From contig NZ_RYZR01000007.1 of NCBI RefSeq assembly GCF_003977615.1, forward strand, positions 620,001 through 684,000: DNA of 64,000 nt, written 5' to 3'. Made by a program: the position numbers and the translations under genes. This DNA comes from Dyella dinghuensis (GTDB lineage: Bacteria; Pseudomonadota; Gammaproteobacteria; Xanthomonadales; Rhodanobacteraceae). This document shows, in pieces, positions 54,401 through 63,999 of this stretch. Position 1 is the stretch's first letter, and every line of letters starts with the position of its first letter. The notes below the pieces were generated by a model. That model was not told where the DNA came from. It saw nothing but the letters and a program-made list of their open reading frames with translations, and searched no databases.

Positions 54401-57241
54401 TCAACGCAACGCGAGGAAATCTGCGCTGACGACAAAGCGCACGGCATCCAGTCGCAGGCGCGCTTGCGGCAAAGCGCCAAGCAAAGCCGACCGCTCGTGT
54501 TCGGCACCAGCGATCTCACCCTCGCTGATCGATGGATTCACCGCGCGCAACGCGTGCAAACGTGCCACTTCGGCGTCGAGTGTTTCCCTTGCTTCGTTGA
54601 TCGCATCGGCAATGCTGCTCTGCGCACGCAATGCCGCCGCCGCTTCTGCTTTCTCAAGCATGGGCGGCACAAGCTTGGCGAGGAATTTGCGATAGCGCGG
54701 CACTTCGATATTGCGATCGGCCGCGCGGCGTAGCGATGCATCGCTAGGTTGAAAGCTTGCGCGTTCGGCGAGTTTAGTGTCGATCGTCGCGAGAATGGGC
54801 TGAGTCGGCAGGAACCGCTCTGCATCGAGGCTACGATCTGCTACGCATTCCAGCACGTAGACCGCTTGCAGCAGGGCGCTGCGTGGTGGCAGTCCGTCAT
54901 CCACCATGAAAGCGGCGTTACCGCGCTCGCTGGAGAGTGCCAGGTCGAGCGCGCCGATGATCATCGGATGATCGATTCGCAATAGCGGGAGATCTTCCCG
55001 TGCCAGTGCGACATCGCGCGCAAAGGTCACGGATACCGGGCCTTCGGCAAAGCCGGGCAGGGCATCCGTCGAGAGGTATTGCGGATCGAGCAATATTACC
55101 TTGCCGCCGAGTTCTTCGGCGTGGATGCCGAACGATTCGAGCAGGCGCTGCAGGAATGCATCGCGTGAGGGATCGTCTTCCTCACGGCGAAACGCCTGCG
55201 CCAGGTCGTCGGCGTGCAAATCGCGGCTGGATGCCAGTTCGAGCAGGTGATCGCGGCCTGCGCGAATCAGCTCGGCCATCTGTTCGTGAGCGCTGCGCGT
55301 TTCGGCGAGCAGCACGTCCAGTTCCTGATCGCGTTGATCGTCGCCGCGTGCGTGCTCGTCGGCGAGGCGCGACAGCGTGTCGCCAAAGCGGCGCAGCAAT
55401 TCGCGCCCATCGGCGGGACTGGTGCGAAATGCATCCACACCTTCGTCATACCAGCGCGCCAACACGTGCTGTGCACTGTCGGTTGCGGCGATGATGTGAA
55501 TGCTGATGTCATGCTGCTGGCCGATGCGATCGAGGCGGCCGATGCGCTGTTCGAGCAGGTCCGGATCGAGCGGCAAGTCCCACAGCACAAGGCGATGTGC
55601 GAACTGGAAGTTGCGTCCTTCCGAACCAATCTCCGAACAGATCAGCAAGCGCGCACCATCGGGCTGTGCGAAATACGCAGCATTGCGATCGCGCTGGATG
55701 ATGCCAAGGCCTTCGTGGAAGCGCGCGATACCGGCACCCGTGCGCGTGCGCAAGGCTTCTTCAAGCGCAAGCACTTTCGCCTGGCTACGGCAGATCAGCA
55801 GAAACTTGTCTTGCGGATGGCGTTCCAGCAATGCGACCAGCGTGTCGATGCGCGGATCGCTGGCGTAGTCGAGTTCCATCACGGGCGTGGGCTGCTGGAT
55901 ATCGGCGTGAAATTCCGCGAGCAGCGCCTGACGCGTGCTCTCATCCAAATGGTCCGCTTCGATCAATTCCCACTGCGGCAGACGCTTGGGAAAACCGCCG
56001 ATACCTGCACGGCGATTACGGAACATCGAGCGCCCGGTGCCGTGACGATCGATCAAGGCAGCGAGCAATTCGCGGCTGTGTTCGGGCTTGGTCGTATCGG
56101 CGAGGCACGCTTGCAGTGACGCATCGCCTTCAAAGGCCTGCTTGAGCTGTTCGAGCTCGGTGTTGTCGAGCGACTGGCGCTCCAGCAGCTTGTCGGCAAC
56201 GCGTGAGAGCGCCTGGAACTGTTCGGACTCGGCAAGATACGTGTCGAGGTTGTGATAACGTTGCGGATCGAGCAGACGCAGACGCGCGAAATGCCCGCTA
56301 CGGCCCAACTGCTCAGGTGTTGCCGTGAGCAGGATGACCCCCGGCGTGATCGCCGCAAGCTTTTCGACGAGCGTGTAGCGGGGGCTGGCGGCTTCCGGCG
56401 TCCACGCCAGATGATGCGCTTCATCGACCACCAGCAGATCCCAGCGCGCGTCCAGCAATTGCGCGGCGTGTTTCGGGCTGTGCTCGAGGAAGCTGAAATC
56501 GGCGATGACAAGCTGCTCGTCATCGAAGGGGTTATGCGAGGGATCGGACAGCTCAAGCGCTTCGCAGCGTTCTTCGTCGTAAATGGCGAAGCTGAGGTTG
56601 AAGCGCCGCAATAGCTCGACGAACCATTGATAAACCAGCGTATCGGGCAACAGCACGAGCACGCGCGACGCGCGTCCGGTGGCAATCTGGCGAGCGATGA
56701 CCATGCCCGCCTCGATGGTTTTACCCAGCCCCACTTCATCGGCAAGCAAAACGCGCGGTGGATGACGTGATGCCGCAATCCCCGCCACGCGCAGCTGATG
56801 CGGCACCAGGCCGATGCGCGAGGCGCCGAGGCCCCAGCTAGGCGAGCGACGCGCGTCCGCACGGCGCTTGAGGCCTTCCAGGCGCAACTCGAAGTGCTGC
56901 ACGGCGTCGGTGCGGCCGCCGATCAGCCGATCATCGGCCTGACTGACGCTCTGCTCGTCATCCAGCTGCCCTTCATGCAGCTCGCGACCCTCGCCGCGGT
57001 AGACCAGCAGGCCTTCACGTTCCTCAATGCGCTCCACAAGGAAGGCGATGCCCTTGCCGGCAATGCGCTGCCCCGCGCGGAATTCCGCACGCACAAGAGG
57101 GGCCGAATCCACCGCATAAGGGCGCAGGACGCCCGATTTGGCGAACAACACCTGCACGCCACGTCCTTCGACGCGTAGCACGGTGCCCAGACCAAGCTCC
57201 GGCTCGGCAGTGGATATCCAGCGTTGACCCGGTACGAACAT
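54401..57241 (-). CDS. rapA: RNA polymerase-associated ATPase RapA (HepA)
   Basis: This is a 946-residue Swi2/Snf2 ATPase that recycles RNA polymerase after transcription. The N-terminal Tudor-like domains (about 1-110) begin FVPGQRWISTAEPELGLGTV. Helicase core: VLLADEVGLGKTIEAGMV (Walker A), LLVVDEAHHLAW (DEAH), LLTATPEQL (motif III), then LLICSEIGSEGRNFQFA and EQRIGRLDRIGQ (motifs V and VI). The C-terminal ~350 residues carry the RapA-specific domains. Length is close to E. coli RapA (968). No obvious truncation. Confidence 0.95.
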   Translation of the reverse strand: MFVPGQRWISTAEPELGLGTVLRVEGRGVQVLFAKSGVLRPYAVDSAPLVRAEFRAGQRIAGKGIAFLVERIEEREGLLVYRGEGRELHEGQLDDEQSVSQADDRLIGGRTDAVQHFELRLEGLKRRADARRSPSWGLGASRIGLVPHQLRVAGIAASRHPPRVLLADEVGLGKTIEAGMVIARQIATGRASRVLVLLPDTLVYQWFVELLRRFNLSFAIYDEERCEALELSDPSHNPFDDEQLVIADFSFLEHSPKHAAQLLDARWDLLVVDEAHHLAWTPEAASPRYTLVEKLAAITPGVILLTATPEQLGRSGHFARLRLLDPQRYHNLDTYLAESEQFQALSRVADKLLERQSLDNTELEQLKQAFEGDASLQACLADTTKPEHSRELLAALIDRHGTGRSMFRNRRAGIGGFPKRLPQWELIEADHLDESTRQALLAEFHADIQQPTPVMELDYASDPRIDTLVALLERHPQDKFLLICRSQAKVLALEEALRTRTGAGIARFHEGLGIIQRDRNAAYFAQPDGARLLICSEIGSEGRNFQFAHRLVLWDLPLDPDLLEQRIGRLDRIGQQHDISIHIIAATDSAQHVLARWYDEGVDAFRTSPADGRELLRRFGDTLSRLADEHARGDDQRDQELDVLLAETRSAHEQMAELIRAGRDHLLELASSRDLHADDLAQAFRREEDDPSRDAFLQRLLESFGIHAEELGGKVILLDPQYLSTDALPGFAEGPVSVTFARDVALAREDLPLLRIDHPMIIGALDLALSSERGNAAFMVDDGLPPRSALLQAVYVLECVADRSLDAERFLPTQPILATIDTKLAERASFQPSDASLRRAADRNIEVPRYRKFLAKLVPPMLEKAEAAAALRAQSSIADAINEARETLDAEVARLHALRAVNPSISEGEIAGAEHERSALLGALPQARLRLDAVRFVVSADFLALR

Positions 57242-57360
57242 TGCACAGCCGCGTAGGTTTCGAGGGCTGTCGATTATCCGCGCAATAGCGGTGGCTGGCT
57301 ATGGTCCCTGGTTTGTGGATGTCTTGTGAGGAATTTCTGTCCCGTGGCCGCGCCAGCTCC

Positions 57361-57395
57361 CGAAAAACAAAACGCCACCAATTAGGTGGCGTCTG
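57361..57395 (-). terminator. Terminator of the minor-pilin operon
   Basis: On the minus strand ACGCCACC-TAATT-GGTGGCGT is followed by TTTGTTTTT, about 75 bp after the pilE stop. Confidence 0.88.
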
Positions 57396-57466
57396 TTGTT
57401 TGGGCGTCGAGCGAATGCCTGTACTTCTGGGACCGATGGTTCACGCCACCGAGGTTCGGGAAAAAC

Positions 57467-57997
57467 TTACCAGCAGCCGGTGTTCGGTGTGACGCTATTT
57501 CCTTGAATGCCCGTGTCGGTGATGGTGAAGTTTCCGCACGCATCCGTTTTCTGAGTGCTGTTTGAGATCGGTGTGGCCGTTGCCGTGAAGTTGGCGTTCG
57601 CGTTGGCCATCGTGACCGTAATGGTGTAGTAATCCGAGGACGGCGTATTGTTAGGCACAGTGAAGCTTGTGCCACCGCCTGGATAACCCAGCGAGTCCAG
57701 GTTTGATGTGTAAGCGTTGTTGGTCGAAAAATATCGTTCTTCACGACTGGCCAGGTCGAGCAACCCCGTTCTCGCCGCCGTGCGCCGCGATTCCTGCACC
57801 TGCTTTTGATAGATAGGAATCGCAATGGCCGCGAGGATGGCGATGATCACCACGACGATCATTATTTCTATCAGCGTAAAGCCGGCATTGCCGTTTGCAC
57901 GCACGTGGTGATGGCGTGCAAAAAACGGTTGCGTGCGAATGTTCGTTCCCATGGTGCGTATCGTTCCTGGGTTGTAAGCCGTCTTCATCGTCGACAT
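57467..57997 (-). CDS. pilE: Type IV pilin, PilE-like
   Basis: This is a 176-residue prepilin. The prepilin-peptidase site is NAG-FTLIEIMIVV, with the conserved Glu5 and a hydrophobic helix to about AIPIYQKQV. The globular part has ARTGLLDLASREERYFSTNN and a C-terminal Cys pair in DACGNF...TGCW that would close the D-region loop. The leader before the cleavage site is long and basic (ARHHHVRANGNAG). The start is uncertain: ATG 57997 has AAGGA 7 bp upstream, ATG 58012 overlaps the pilY1 stop, and ATG 57952 gives the shortest leader. Last gene of the operon, as in fimU-pilVWXY1E clusters. Confidence 0.9.
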   Translation of the reverse strand: MSTMKTAYNPGTIRTMGTNIRTQPFFARHHHVRANGNAGFTLIEIMIVVVIIAILAAIAIPIYQKQVQESRRTAARTGLLDLASREERYFSTNNAYTSNLDSLGYPGGGTSFTVPNNTPSSDYYTITVTMANANANFTATATPISNSTQKTDACGNFTITDTGIQGNSVTPNTGCW

Positions 57998-58011
57998 TGC
58001 CATGTCCTTCA

Positions 58012-61000
58012 TCAATGCAGCTGAATCCAGGTAACGCGCGAACCGTTGGCAGTCTGTTGCGGATTCACCTCTTGGCTGCCGCCACTACCACTACCGCCAC
58101 CGCTACCACTGCCGTTCATGTAGACGAGATTCGCCTGACTACCCACCGACAAGATGCTGGCGCTACCTGTTGCATTGAGCGCCACACCGGCAACCGATGC
58201 GCCGTTGACTTGCGTGAACGTACCCGCCGGTGCTTCGAAGAACGATTCGGTGAACGCACCGCCTTCGGCCGGATTGAGCGCCATCGTCCAACCCTGTGCC
58301 GTCAGTGCCGAGCAAGTGAGCGGCGAATTGTTGGCCGGAATGGTGGTATCCACGATAAAGGCGCCGTCGAGTTCGACCGGGTTGTAGATCACCTGTTCGG
58401 TTTGAGTCGGCACACCCGTTGTCGTGTTGACGCCGACCTGTGGCACGCCCGTAAACCCGGGCAGGTTCATATACCAACCGTATTGAGTGCCGGCCGTGGT
58501 TGAGCAGGTCATGCCGACGAAGCAGATCGTATTCTGCGTGACCGTACGGTAGCCCTGCACCGTTGTGTTGCTCGATGTGTATGAGCCCGCAGCCAGTGTC
58601 GTGGCGACCTGTTGTTCAAGAGTAGTTAGAGTGATCGGCGTACTGGCGCCTGGTGCGGAGGTTCCAGTCAGTCCCGCATAGGTCGTTCCCGGCGTACCCG
58701 CTGCGCCGCCTTGCTTCCAATCCCAGATGCCATAGAGCGCTTGCTGGCCGGCTGAATAAGAAATGGCGGTCGTCGATGTTTGCGGTTGTACGGAGCCTGT
58801 GCCGAACTCGAGCATCACGTAGTACTTGCCGTTGGTGACGGGCTCGGTAGCCAGCGCAAGCACCTGAGTGGTGATCGGCTGATACGTCGTGGCATTGACG
58901 GTGTTGCCGTTAACGCGTGTGGAGTACGACGTTTGCGGCGTGCTGAACAACGCGCCGTTGGTGGTGTTGGGATATCTCGTCACCGCCCAGCTGGCGGGGG
59001 TGGCGCTCGTCAGGTCGAAGCGCCAGAGGTTGCCATAGACATCCCCCGCGTAGACGTAATCCGTAATGTGGTCGCCATCCAGATCTGCAGCCGTGACATA
59101 CGCAATACCGTTGGGACCTTCCGCGTTACTGGAGCCGGCCGGAGCGCCAACACCCGTGCTCAGGAAGTACACGGTATCAACGCCACCGGAACTGTTGATC
59201 GTCATCACGTAGATGCCGGCAACACCGGTGGAACTGTTCAGTCCGTTACCGAAAATGACACCCCATTCGCCATTGTGCAGGCGACGAATCTGCGGAGTGC
59301 CGTAGGTCTGGCCGAGATTGGTCATGCACTGGCTGGTCGTCGTATCCGTGCCGCAAACCAATGGACTGTTGGCGGAGTTGGACCACTCGCCAATCACATT
59401 GCCTGCGCCCAGCGTGCTGCTACCCGGGCCGCCTGCGGGAACACCTGCCGTAATGGCGGTTGGATTGGTGACATCCAGGGCGAAGATCGCATTGCCGCCG
59501 GCACCCAGACCGCTCACCAGCCATGTGTGCCACACGCCGCCGTAATAGAGATCGCCTGTTCCGGGTGTCGAGTCGACGTAGTAGTTGTGCGCGTAATGGG
59601 TGGAGGAATAATCCAGAGTGTTATCGCTGGTGTTATGGATGGTTTGCAGGACGGCTTGCGGCATGTAGCCGATCATTTCGTAACCGTCGTTATACGTACC
59701 GGTAAACACGCCGTTCGAGGTCGTGCCGACGTAGTTGCCGCTCGCGTTGTAGTAACCAGTCTCGAAGCCGTGCATGAAGCCGTCGTTCGCACCTTCGTAC
59801 ACCACGTTGATACGGGAGGCGTAATTCGTCATGAACGTCGAATAAGTTTGTCCCGAATTTTCCGAGGCTACCTGGGTAGGATGGAGGAGATCCTGCCAGC
59901 TGTTTGGGTAATCGGTGGACGGCGGTCCCACCCACGTCGGGCTCGAATCGATGATGTCGCCCAGCACGCTCGTGCGAGCGCGGAAGATGCCGGTGCCGCC
60001 AGTCGTTACCTCGTTGGTACGATCGCCTTGCAGATAAGCGGTTCGATTGGCGCCTTGGCTGTCATTGTTCAGCCACCCCTGTTCTGTGGACGTGAGGCGT
60101 CCCCAGGTGAGGGGAATTCCGGCCGTGCCGCTCCACGTAACAAGATTGCGCGAACCCGTTCCTTGCGCGGTTATGCCGGTTGCACCTGTCGATGGGCACG
60201 AACCGCCGGTGAGAACGCACGAAGCGTCCCAGTTGGGTGTGTTGCCCAGCGTTATCGAGCCATCGCTATTGGCGTAGACCTCGACCGACTGCAGCTGGCC
60301 CCACCAGTTGTTGGTGTGATAGAAGCCGAGGTAAATCTGCGTACCGGTATCGACCTGTGAGGTCTCCTGCACGTTGATACCGACTGAGCTCGCTGCCTGT
60401 GTTGCCGGCGTTGCCTGGAAGCAGGTGATTTCATGCACGTTGTCGCTACCACCGGTCGAACCACCGAAACCGAACAGGAAGCTGCCCGGCATCGTGCCGT
60501 TCGAGGACGCAATGCTTTGGCTGGTGAGTACCGGAATGTAGTTGCCGCCGTTCCAGCTATACCAAAGGCTCAACAAGCCGTCCTGCGTAATCTGAAGCTT
60601 GTACGACACAGGCGTTGCCGTGGCGCGCGACGTTGCCGTCTCATTGGCGAGAGGAGTAGTCGAAGGCAAATTAACATAACCATTCGGAATTGCCGCATAG
60701 TCGGCGAACGTCGTCGTCGACATAATGGGTGTGGAAATCTGACTCGACGTTATAGTGATAGGAACATAGCTGCTGCCATGAAGCCCGTATGGATTACCCG
60801 TGCCGGTATAGCCATCAGAGGTCGTCGATGTCGTACCCGCTGCTGTGTAGCTAACGGTGCCATTCTTGCTGGTGGTTTGCTGATAAAGGGTACCTGAGTA
60901 GCTCACCGCGCTGCCGCTGCCTGAGATGCGTGTATACGCCCATTGAGTGGACGTATTCGTCCCAGACTGATATGTATATGTACCGCCATTGCTGCAGACC

Positions 61001-61848
61001 GTTTGAACGTTGCTCGTTGTCGCACTCGGATTGACAGCTTGCAGCGATATCAGATTGATGTTGCCGTAGCCGCGCAAACCAATACGACCTGGTTGATATT
61101 CAGGGCCGCCGCCACCGGTCGTTCCGGAGTAAGGGCCGCTTTGCACGCCTGTACCACTCGCTGCATTCGCTGCGTTGAGAGCACCCGTGCCCGTGTTGTC
61201 GCCTGCATTGAGGAAGTTACCGAATTCGTCCATGCCCAGGCCGATGTACGCATCGGTCATGCCCGGATAAGGACTGTTCGTGTTGGAGCAGCTGTAGCCC
61301 AAGCTACCGCCCCATGAACCGAGGGTCCAGGTATTCGTGCCACCCGTGTTGCTGGGGTTGGCGGCAGCAGCGGTTACTTTGGCGGCGTCGGCACCATTCA
61401 ATAGATAGAAACCGATACCGTCAGCACCGTGGCCACCGGAATTGTCGCCACCGTAGGTGTACGTGGTGAACGTGACCTGGATACCTTCGGCGGATGAGAA
61501 GGGCGTTTCAGAAATAATCGCGCCGTTCTGATCGTAGTAGCACGTACCGCTGTGGCAACCATTCGTAAGGCGCAGAGCGCCGTTAGGGGCCGTGTCCGCA
61601 TTGCTGGTCAGGCCCGTCTGCACCTGGCTGCCGTAATAAGCAAGCTGACTGCAGGTGGGAACGGAGCCGGTAGCAGGAACGGCACCGGCAGTCAGGCACG
61701 CGCCATTGAACGACGCCCACTGCAGGTTGGCTGCCGTGCCGGTGAAGGTGTCGGAAACGACGTTGGATGTCTGCGCGAGCGTGAGAGGCGCGTGGGTCCA
61801 CAGGGCGATCAACGCCGCTCCAATGGCAACAAATCGGATCGCTTTCAT
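58012..61848 (-). CDS. pilY1: PilY1-like type IV pilus tip adhesin with lectin-like N-terminus
   Basis: This is a 1278-residue exported protein (signal peptide 1-26). The C-terminal half is the PilY1 beta-propeller: RARTSVLGDIIDSSPTWVG, INVVYEGANDGFMHGFETGY, GTPQIRRLHNGEWGVIFGNG, and the EF-like calcium loop DLDGDHITDYVYAGDVYGNL near residue 925. The N-terminal half has no von Willebrand A domain. It instead looks like an L-type lectin: DTFTGTAANLQWASF near residue 33, GADGIGFYLLNG at 141-152 and YIGLGMDEFGNFLNAGDN near 201. The linker is Ser/Thr/Gly-rich and the tail has a GSGSGGGSGSGGS stretch. It likely sits at the pilus tip with the minor pilins. Confidence 0.9.
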   Translation of the reverse strand: MKAIRFVAIGAALIALWTHAPLTLAQTSNVVSDTFTGTAANLQWASFNGACLTAGAVPATGSVPTCSQLAYYGSQVQTGLTSNADTAPNGALRLTNGCHSGTCYYDQNGAIISETPFSSAEGIQVTFTTYTYGGDNSGGHGADGIGFYLLNGADAAKVTAAAANPSNTGGTNTWTLGSWGGSLGYSCSNTNSPYPGMTDAYIGLGMDEFGNFLNAGDNTGTGALNAANAASGTGVQSGPYSGTTGGGGPEYQPGRIGLRGYGNINLISLQAVNPSATTSNVQTVCSNGGTYTYQSGTNTSTQWAYTRISGSGSAVSYSGTLYQQTTSKNGTVSYTAAGTTSTTSDGYTGTGNPYGLHGSSYVPITITSSQISTPIMSTTTFADYAAIPNGYVNLPSTTPLANETATSRATATPVSYKLQITQDGLLSLWYSWNGGNYIPVLTSQSIASSNGTMPGSFLFGFGGSTGGSDNVHEITCFQATPATQAASSVGINVQETSQVDTGTQIYLGFYHTNNWWGQLQSVEVYANSDGSITLGNTPNWDASCVLTGGSCPSTGATGITAQGTGSRNLVTWSGTAGIPLTWGRLTSTEQGWLNNDSQGANRTAYLQGDRTNEVTTGGTGIFRARTSVLGDIIDSSPTWVGPPSTDYPNSWQDLLHPTQVASENSGQTYSTFMTNYASRINVVYEGANDGFMHGFETGYYNASGNYVGTTSNGVFTGTYNDGYEMIGYMPQAVLQTIHNTSDNTLDYSSTHYAHNYYVDSTPGTGDLYYGGVWHTWLVSGLGAGGNAIFALDVTNPTAITAGVPAGGPGSSTLGAGNVIGEWSNSANSPLVCGTDTTTSQCMTNLGQTYGTPQIRRLHNGEWGVIFGNGLNSSTGVAGIYVMTINSSGGVDTVYFLSTGVGAPAGSSNAEGPNGIAYVTAADLDGDHITDYVYAGDVYGNLWRFDLTSATPASWAVTRYPNTTNGALFSTPQTSYSTRVNGNTVNATTYQPITTQVLALATEPVTNGKYYVMLEFGTGSVQPQTSTTAISYSAGQQALYGIWDWKQGGAAGTPGTTYAGLTGTSAPGASTPITLTTLEQQVATTLAAGSYTSSNTTVQGYRTVTQNTICFVGMTCSTTAGTQYGWYMNLPGFTGVPQVGVNTTTGVPTQTEQVIYNPVELDGAFIVDTTIPANNSPLTCSALTAQGWTMALNPAEGGAFTESFFEAPAGTFTQVNGASVAGVALNATGSASILSVGSQANLVYMNGSGSGGGSGSGGSQEVNPQQTANGSRVTWIQLH

Positions 61849-62456
61849 TAGGGCCCCCCCAAGTTGCAGACGGTAGGTAAGAGTTGATAAGTGCTTTGAA
61901 CCATGGCGACCGTGTTGGGCGACGCGCCAAAGGCAAGCGCGGTCACTTCGTACAACGCAGGTTTCGAAGTGGGGCAGGTGGTTGCCGTGGTTGTGCCCAG
62001 GTATTGCACGTAGTACTCCGGTTCCCGGTAGTACGTGTTTTGTCCTGGGGTTGTGCTGATGGCGACGGACGTGTCCTGGTTATCCGGGTTATAGGTCATG
62101 GCGTTTGTGAGCGACCACTCCGGATTGCCAGATGATGGCGGCACTATGACTACGTGCTCCGTGGAGAGAGAGCCGCAGACGGTGAACGTGCTCGATGGCG
62201 AGGGTGGCGCAGTACAGGTCGTCGGAAAGATGCCCAACCCGCGGGTCAGCAACTGATATTCGGCGTACTGCAGCGTGCTCTGCGCCATCTGGAAAGCGCG
62301 GCCTTTCTCTTTGGTGTTGGCCGTCATGTTCTGTTGCGTCGTGAAGCTGTGATACATGGCGACCGCCATGAAGGTAAGCACGACCAGCATCAGCATGCTG
62401 GCGATGAGCACAAAGCCGCGCTGCTTAACATGGTGGAATGGGATTGAGCGTCTCAT
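61848..62456 (-). CDS. pilX: Minor pilin PilX
   Basis: This is a 202-residue pseudopilin of the pilus-tip complex. Prepilin site QRG-FVLIASMLMLVVLTFMAV: residue +5 is Ala rather than Glu. The rest has NMTANTKEKGRAFQMAQSTL near the start of the globular domain and Cys residues in TTCTAP, TVCGS, ATTCPT and TVCNL. It overlaps pilY1 by one base. Identity rests on position between pilW and pilY1 and on the N-terminus. Confidence 0.88.
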   Translation of the reverse strand: MRRSIPFHHVKQRGFVLIASMLMLVVLTFMAVAMYHSFTTQQNMTANTKEKGRAFQMAQSTLQYAEYQLLTRGLGIFPTTCTAPPSPSSTFTVCGSLSTEHVVIVPPSSGNPEWSLTNAMTYNPDNQDTSVAISTTPGQNTYYREPEYYVQYLGTTTATTCPTSKPALYEVTALAFGASPNTVAMVQSTYQLLPTVCNLGGP

Positions 62457-62486
62457 AGGCGTATTCGATATCGCTTAAGGGCAAGG

Positions 62487-63257
62487 CTAGAGTGACGTCG
62501 TCGTCTGCGTGACGGCGACGATGCGCTCAATCATCGGCAATTCTGCATTTTGTCCGGCCTGGCCGGACAAAGGATTGGGAAAGGTCAGTTGAAGCTTGAC
62601 GGAGCGGACGTTAGACCAATAGCTGGCTGAGGCCACTTCCGTAGCGGTCATGTATTCGGTGGCCGAACCCGTATTGCCGGGATCGACACCGTAGTACGCC
62701 GTAAACAGCGAAACGCCGCTTACCACGGGCATGGCCTGAGTCGTTGTAGTGGTACCGCCGGACGTTGTCGCCGTCACCGCGCACGTTAGATTGCCCGCGG
62801 TGCTTACGGTGTAAGTATTGGTGACGACTACCAGGTTAGGCTGAAGCTGTCCGAGGCAATCGAGTGCGTTACCGTCCGACATATAGCGCACCGCAACGGT
62901 GTCGCTCGTAGTACCGCCACCATATGTTCCCGTTATGTATTGTCCGGCCGTAAACGAATAAGTGGACGAAGTGCTGGCGGGAAAAGCATTCGTTGACGTC
63001 AACGTTGGGCTGGGCGGACTCGTCCCATAATTTTCTGCAATGGGGTAATAGCCGCTGTCTTGGACGGTATTGGCCATCACGGTAAGCGCCATGCGCTCAT
63101 TGTCCTGCAATTGCGCCAACGATCCTTGTGCATTGAGTGTGTTGCGCGTTTGAAGCCACAACGTGAATAGGCCGGCGAGCAGGAACGCGCCGATCGTCAG
63201 CGCGATCATCAGCGAGATCAGACTCATACCGTGTTGCTTGGCTCGTGTCGTCATCAT
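62487..63257 (-). CDS. pilW: Minor pilin PilW
   Basis: This is a 256-residue pseudopilin. Prepilin site KQHG-MSLISLMIALTIGAFLL, where +5 is Ser instead of Glu, then LFTLWLQTRNTLNAQGSLAQ and DNERMALTVMANTVQDSGYY, the usual PilW block. The globular domain is long and Thr/Ser-rich. Two adjacent ATGs (63257, 63254) are possible starts, 5-8 bp after the pilV stop. In Pseudomonas, PilVWX and FimU form the priming complex below PilY1. Confidence 0.9.
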   Translation of the reverse strand: MMTTRAKQHGMSLISLMIALTIGAFLLAGLFTLWLQTRNTLNAQGSLAQLQDNERMALTVMANTVQDSGYYPIAENYGTSPPSPTLTSTNAFPASTSSTYSFTAGQYITGTYGGGTTSDTVAVRYMSDGNALDCLGQLQPNLVVVTNTYTVSTAGNLTCAVTATTSGGTTTTTQAMPVVSGVSLFTAYYGVDPGNTGSATEYMTATEVASASYWSNVRSVKLQLTFPNPLSGQAGQNAELPMIERIVAVTQTTTSL

Positions 63258-63262
63258 GGCTT

Positions 63263-63835
63263 TTAAAGTTCGTTGACAAGCGTGTAAGACACGGTGGTCG
63301 CCGTCGCCGGTGAGCTGCTGGTAGATGTGGTAGCAGCATTGATCGCGACGGATTTCTTCTGCGACCAGTTCAACTGGATCGTGCACACCGGTGGCGTGCT
63401 CGCGGTAAGACAGGAGATCACCGCATTGGACTTCGGAGCTTGCGCGAAATAATTTGCTGCCCAATCTCTGACGTCATACACCGCCATGTTCGCCGCAGAG
63501 CAAGCGCTGTCCAGGCAGCTAGTCGAGCCTGTAAATGTTCCGGCCGAGGCACCGCTAAAGGTGACGGATGTGCCACTTGATGCTGGCGACACGATGACCG
63601 ACGAAGGTGCGGCTGCACTGGCCCAGAATGCGCTATTCGCCAGCATGGCATCAGCGAGGCTACGCGCCTGCAGCGCAACCAGCGATTCGGTTTGCGAAGT
63701 GTGCGTTCCGGATAAGGCCGTGGCTTGCATCGCCGCAATGCCAAGCACCCCGATCGAAATGACGACCAAGGCCACCAGTACTTCCAAAAGGCTGAAGCCG
63801 CGATGCCGGATCAAGGAAACGTTGATTATGGACAT
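63263..63835 (-). CDS. pilV: Minor pilin PilV
   Basis: This is a 190-residue pseudopilin. Prepilin site RHRG-FSLLEVLVALVVISIGVLGIAAMQ, with Glu5 intact and the PilV-type continuation GVLGIAAMQATAL. The globular part contains LVALQARSLADAMLANSAFW and several Cys (TSCLDSACSA, ISCLT, PPVCTI). It overlaps the upstream FimU/FimT-like gene by 10 bp. Length is normal for PilV. Confidence 0.92.
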   Translation of the reverse strand: MSIINVSLIRHRGFSLLEVLVALVVISIGVLGIAAMQATALSGTHTSQTESLVALQARSLADAMLANSAFWASAAAPSSVIVSPASSGTSVTFSGASAGTFTGSTSCLDSACSAANMAVYDVRDWAANYFAQAPKSNAVISCLTASTPPVCTIQLNWSQKKSVAINAATTSTSSSPATATTVSYTLVNEL

Positions 63836-63999
63836 GGTGGAGGATTCTTGGATGCGGTTTGTGGCGATGTGACCGTGATGGCTCCCACTTCCGAGATCGT
63901 CAGGCAGCGGAGCGTGCTTGCGTCGAAGTTCGCATCGTTGAGAGTCAGCGCGCCAATATTCGGAGCCGCGGTTTCATTGGCGCCGAACGAGGCCGTGCC
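63826..63999 (-). CDS. fimU: FimU/FimT-like minor pilin, C-terminal fragment cut by window end
   Basis: The minus strand is open from 63999 to TAA at 63826-63828, giving about 57 residues: GTASFGANETAAPNIGALTL near the window edge, then TLRCLTISEVGAITVTSP and the end NPPPCP. Two cysteines and a beta-rich pattern with a CLTISEVGAI-type strand match the C-terminus of GspH/FimT-type pseudopilins. The N-terminal half with the prepilin site lies outside. The assignment depends mainly on its place directly before pilV. Confidence 0.75.
   Translation of the reverse strand, partial: GTASFGANETAAPNIGALTLNDANFDASTLRCLTISEVGAITVTSPQTASKNPPPCP

Noticed and set aside
58780-60360. 526-residue open frame antisense to pilY1
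   Set aside because: Signal peptide, propeller motifs and operon context support pilY1; the antisense frame has none.
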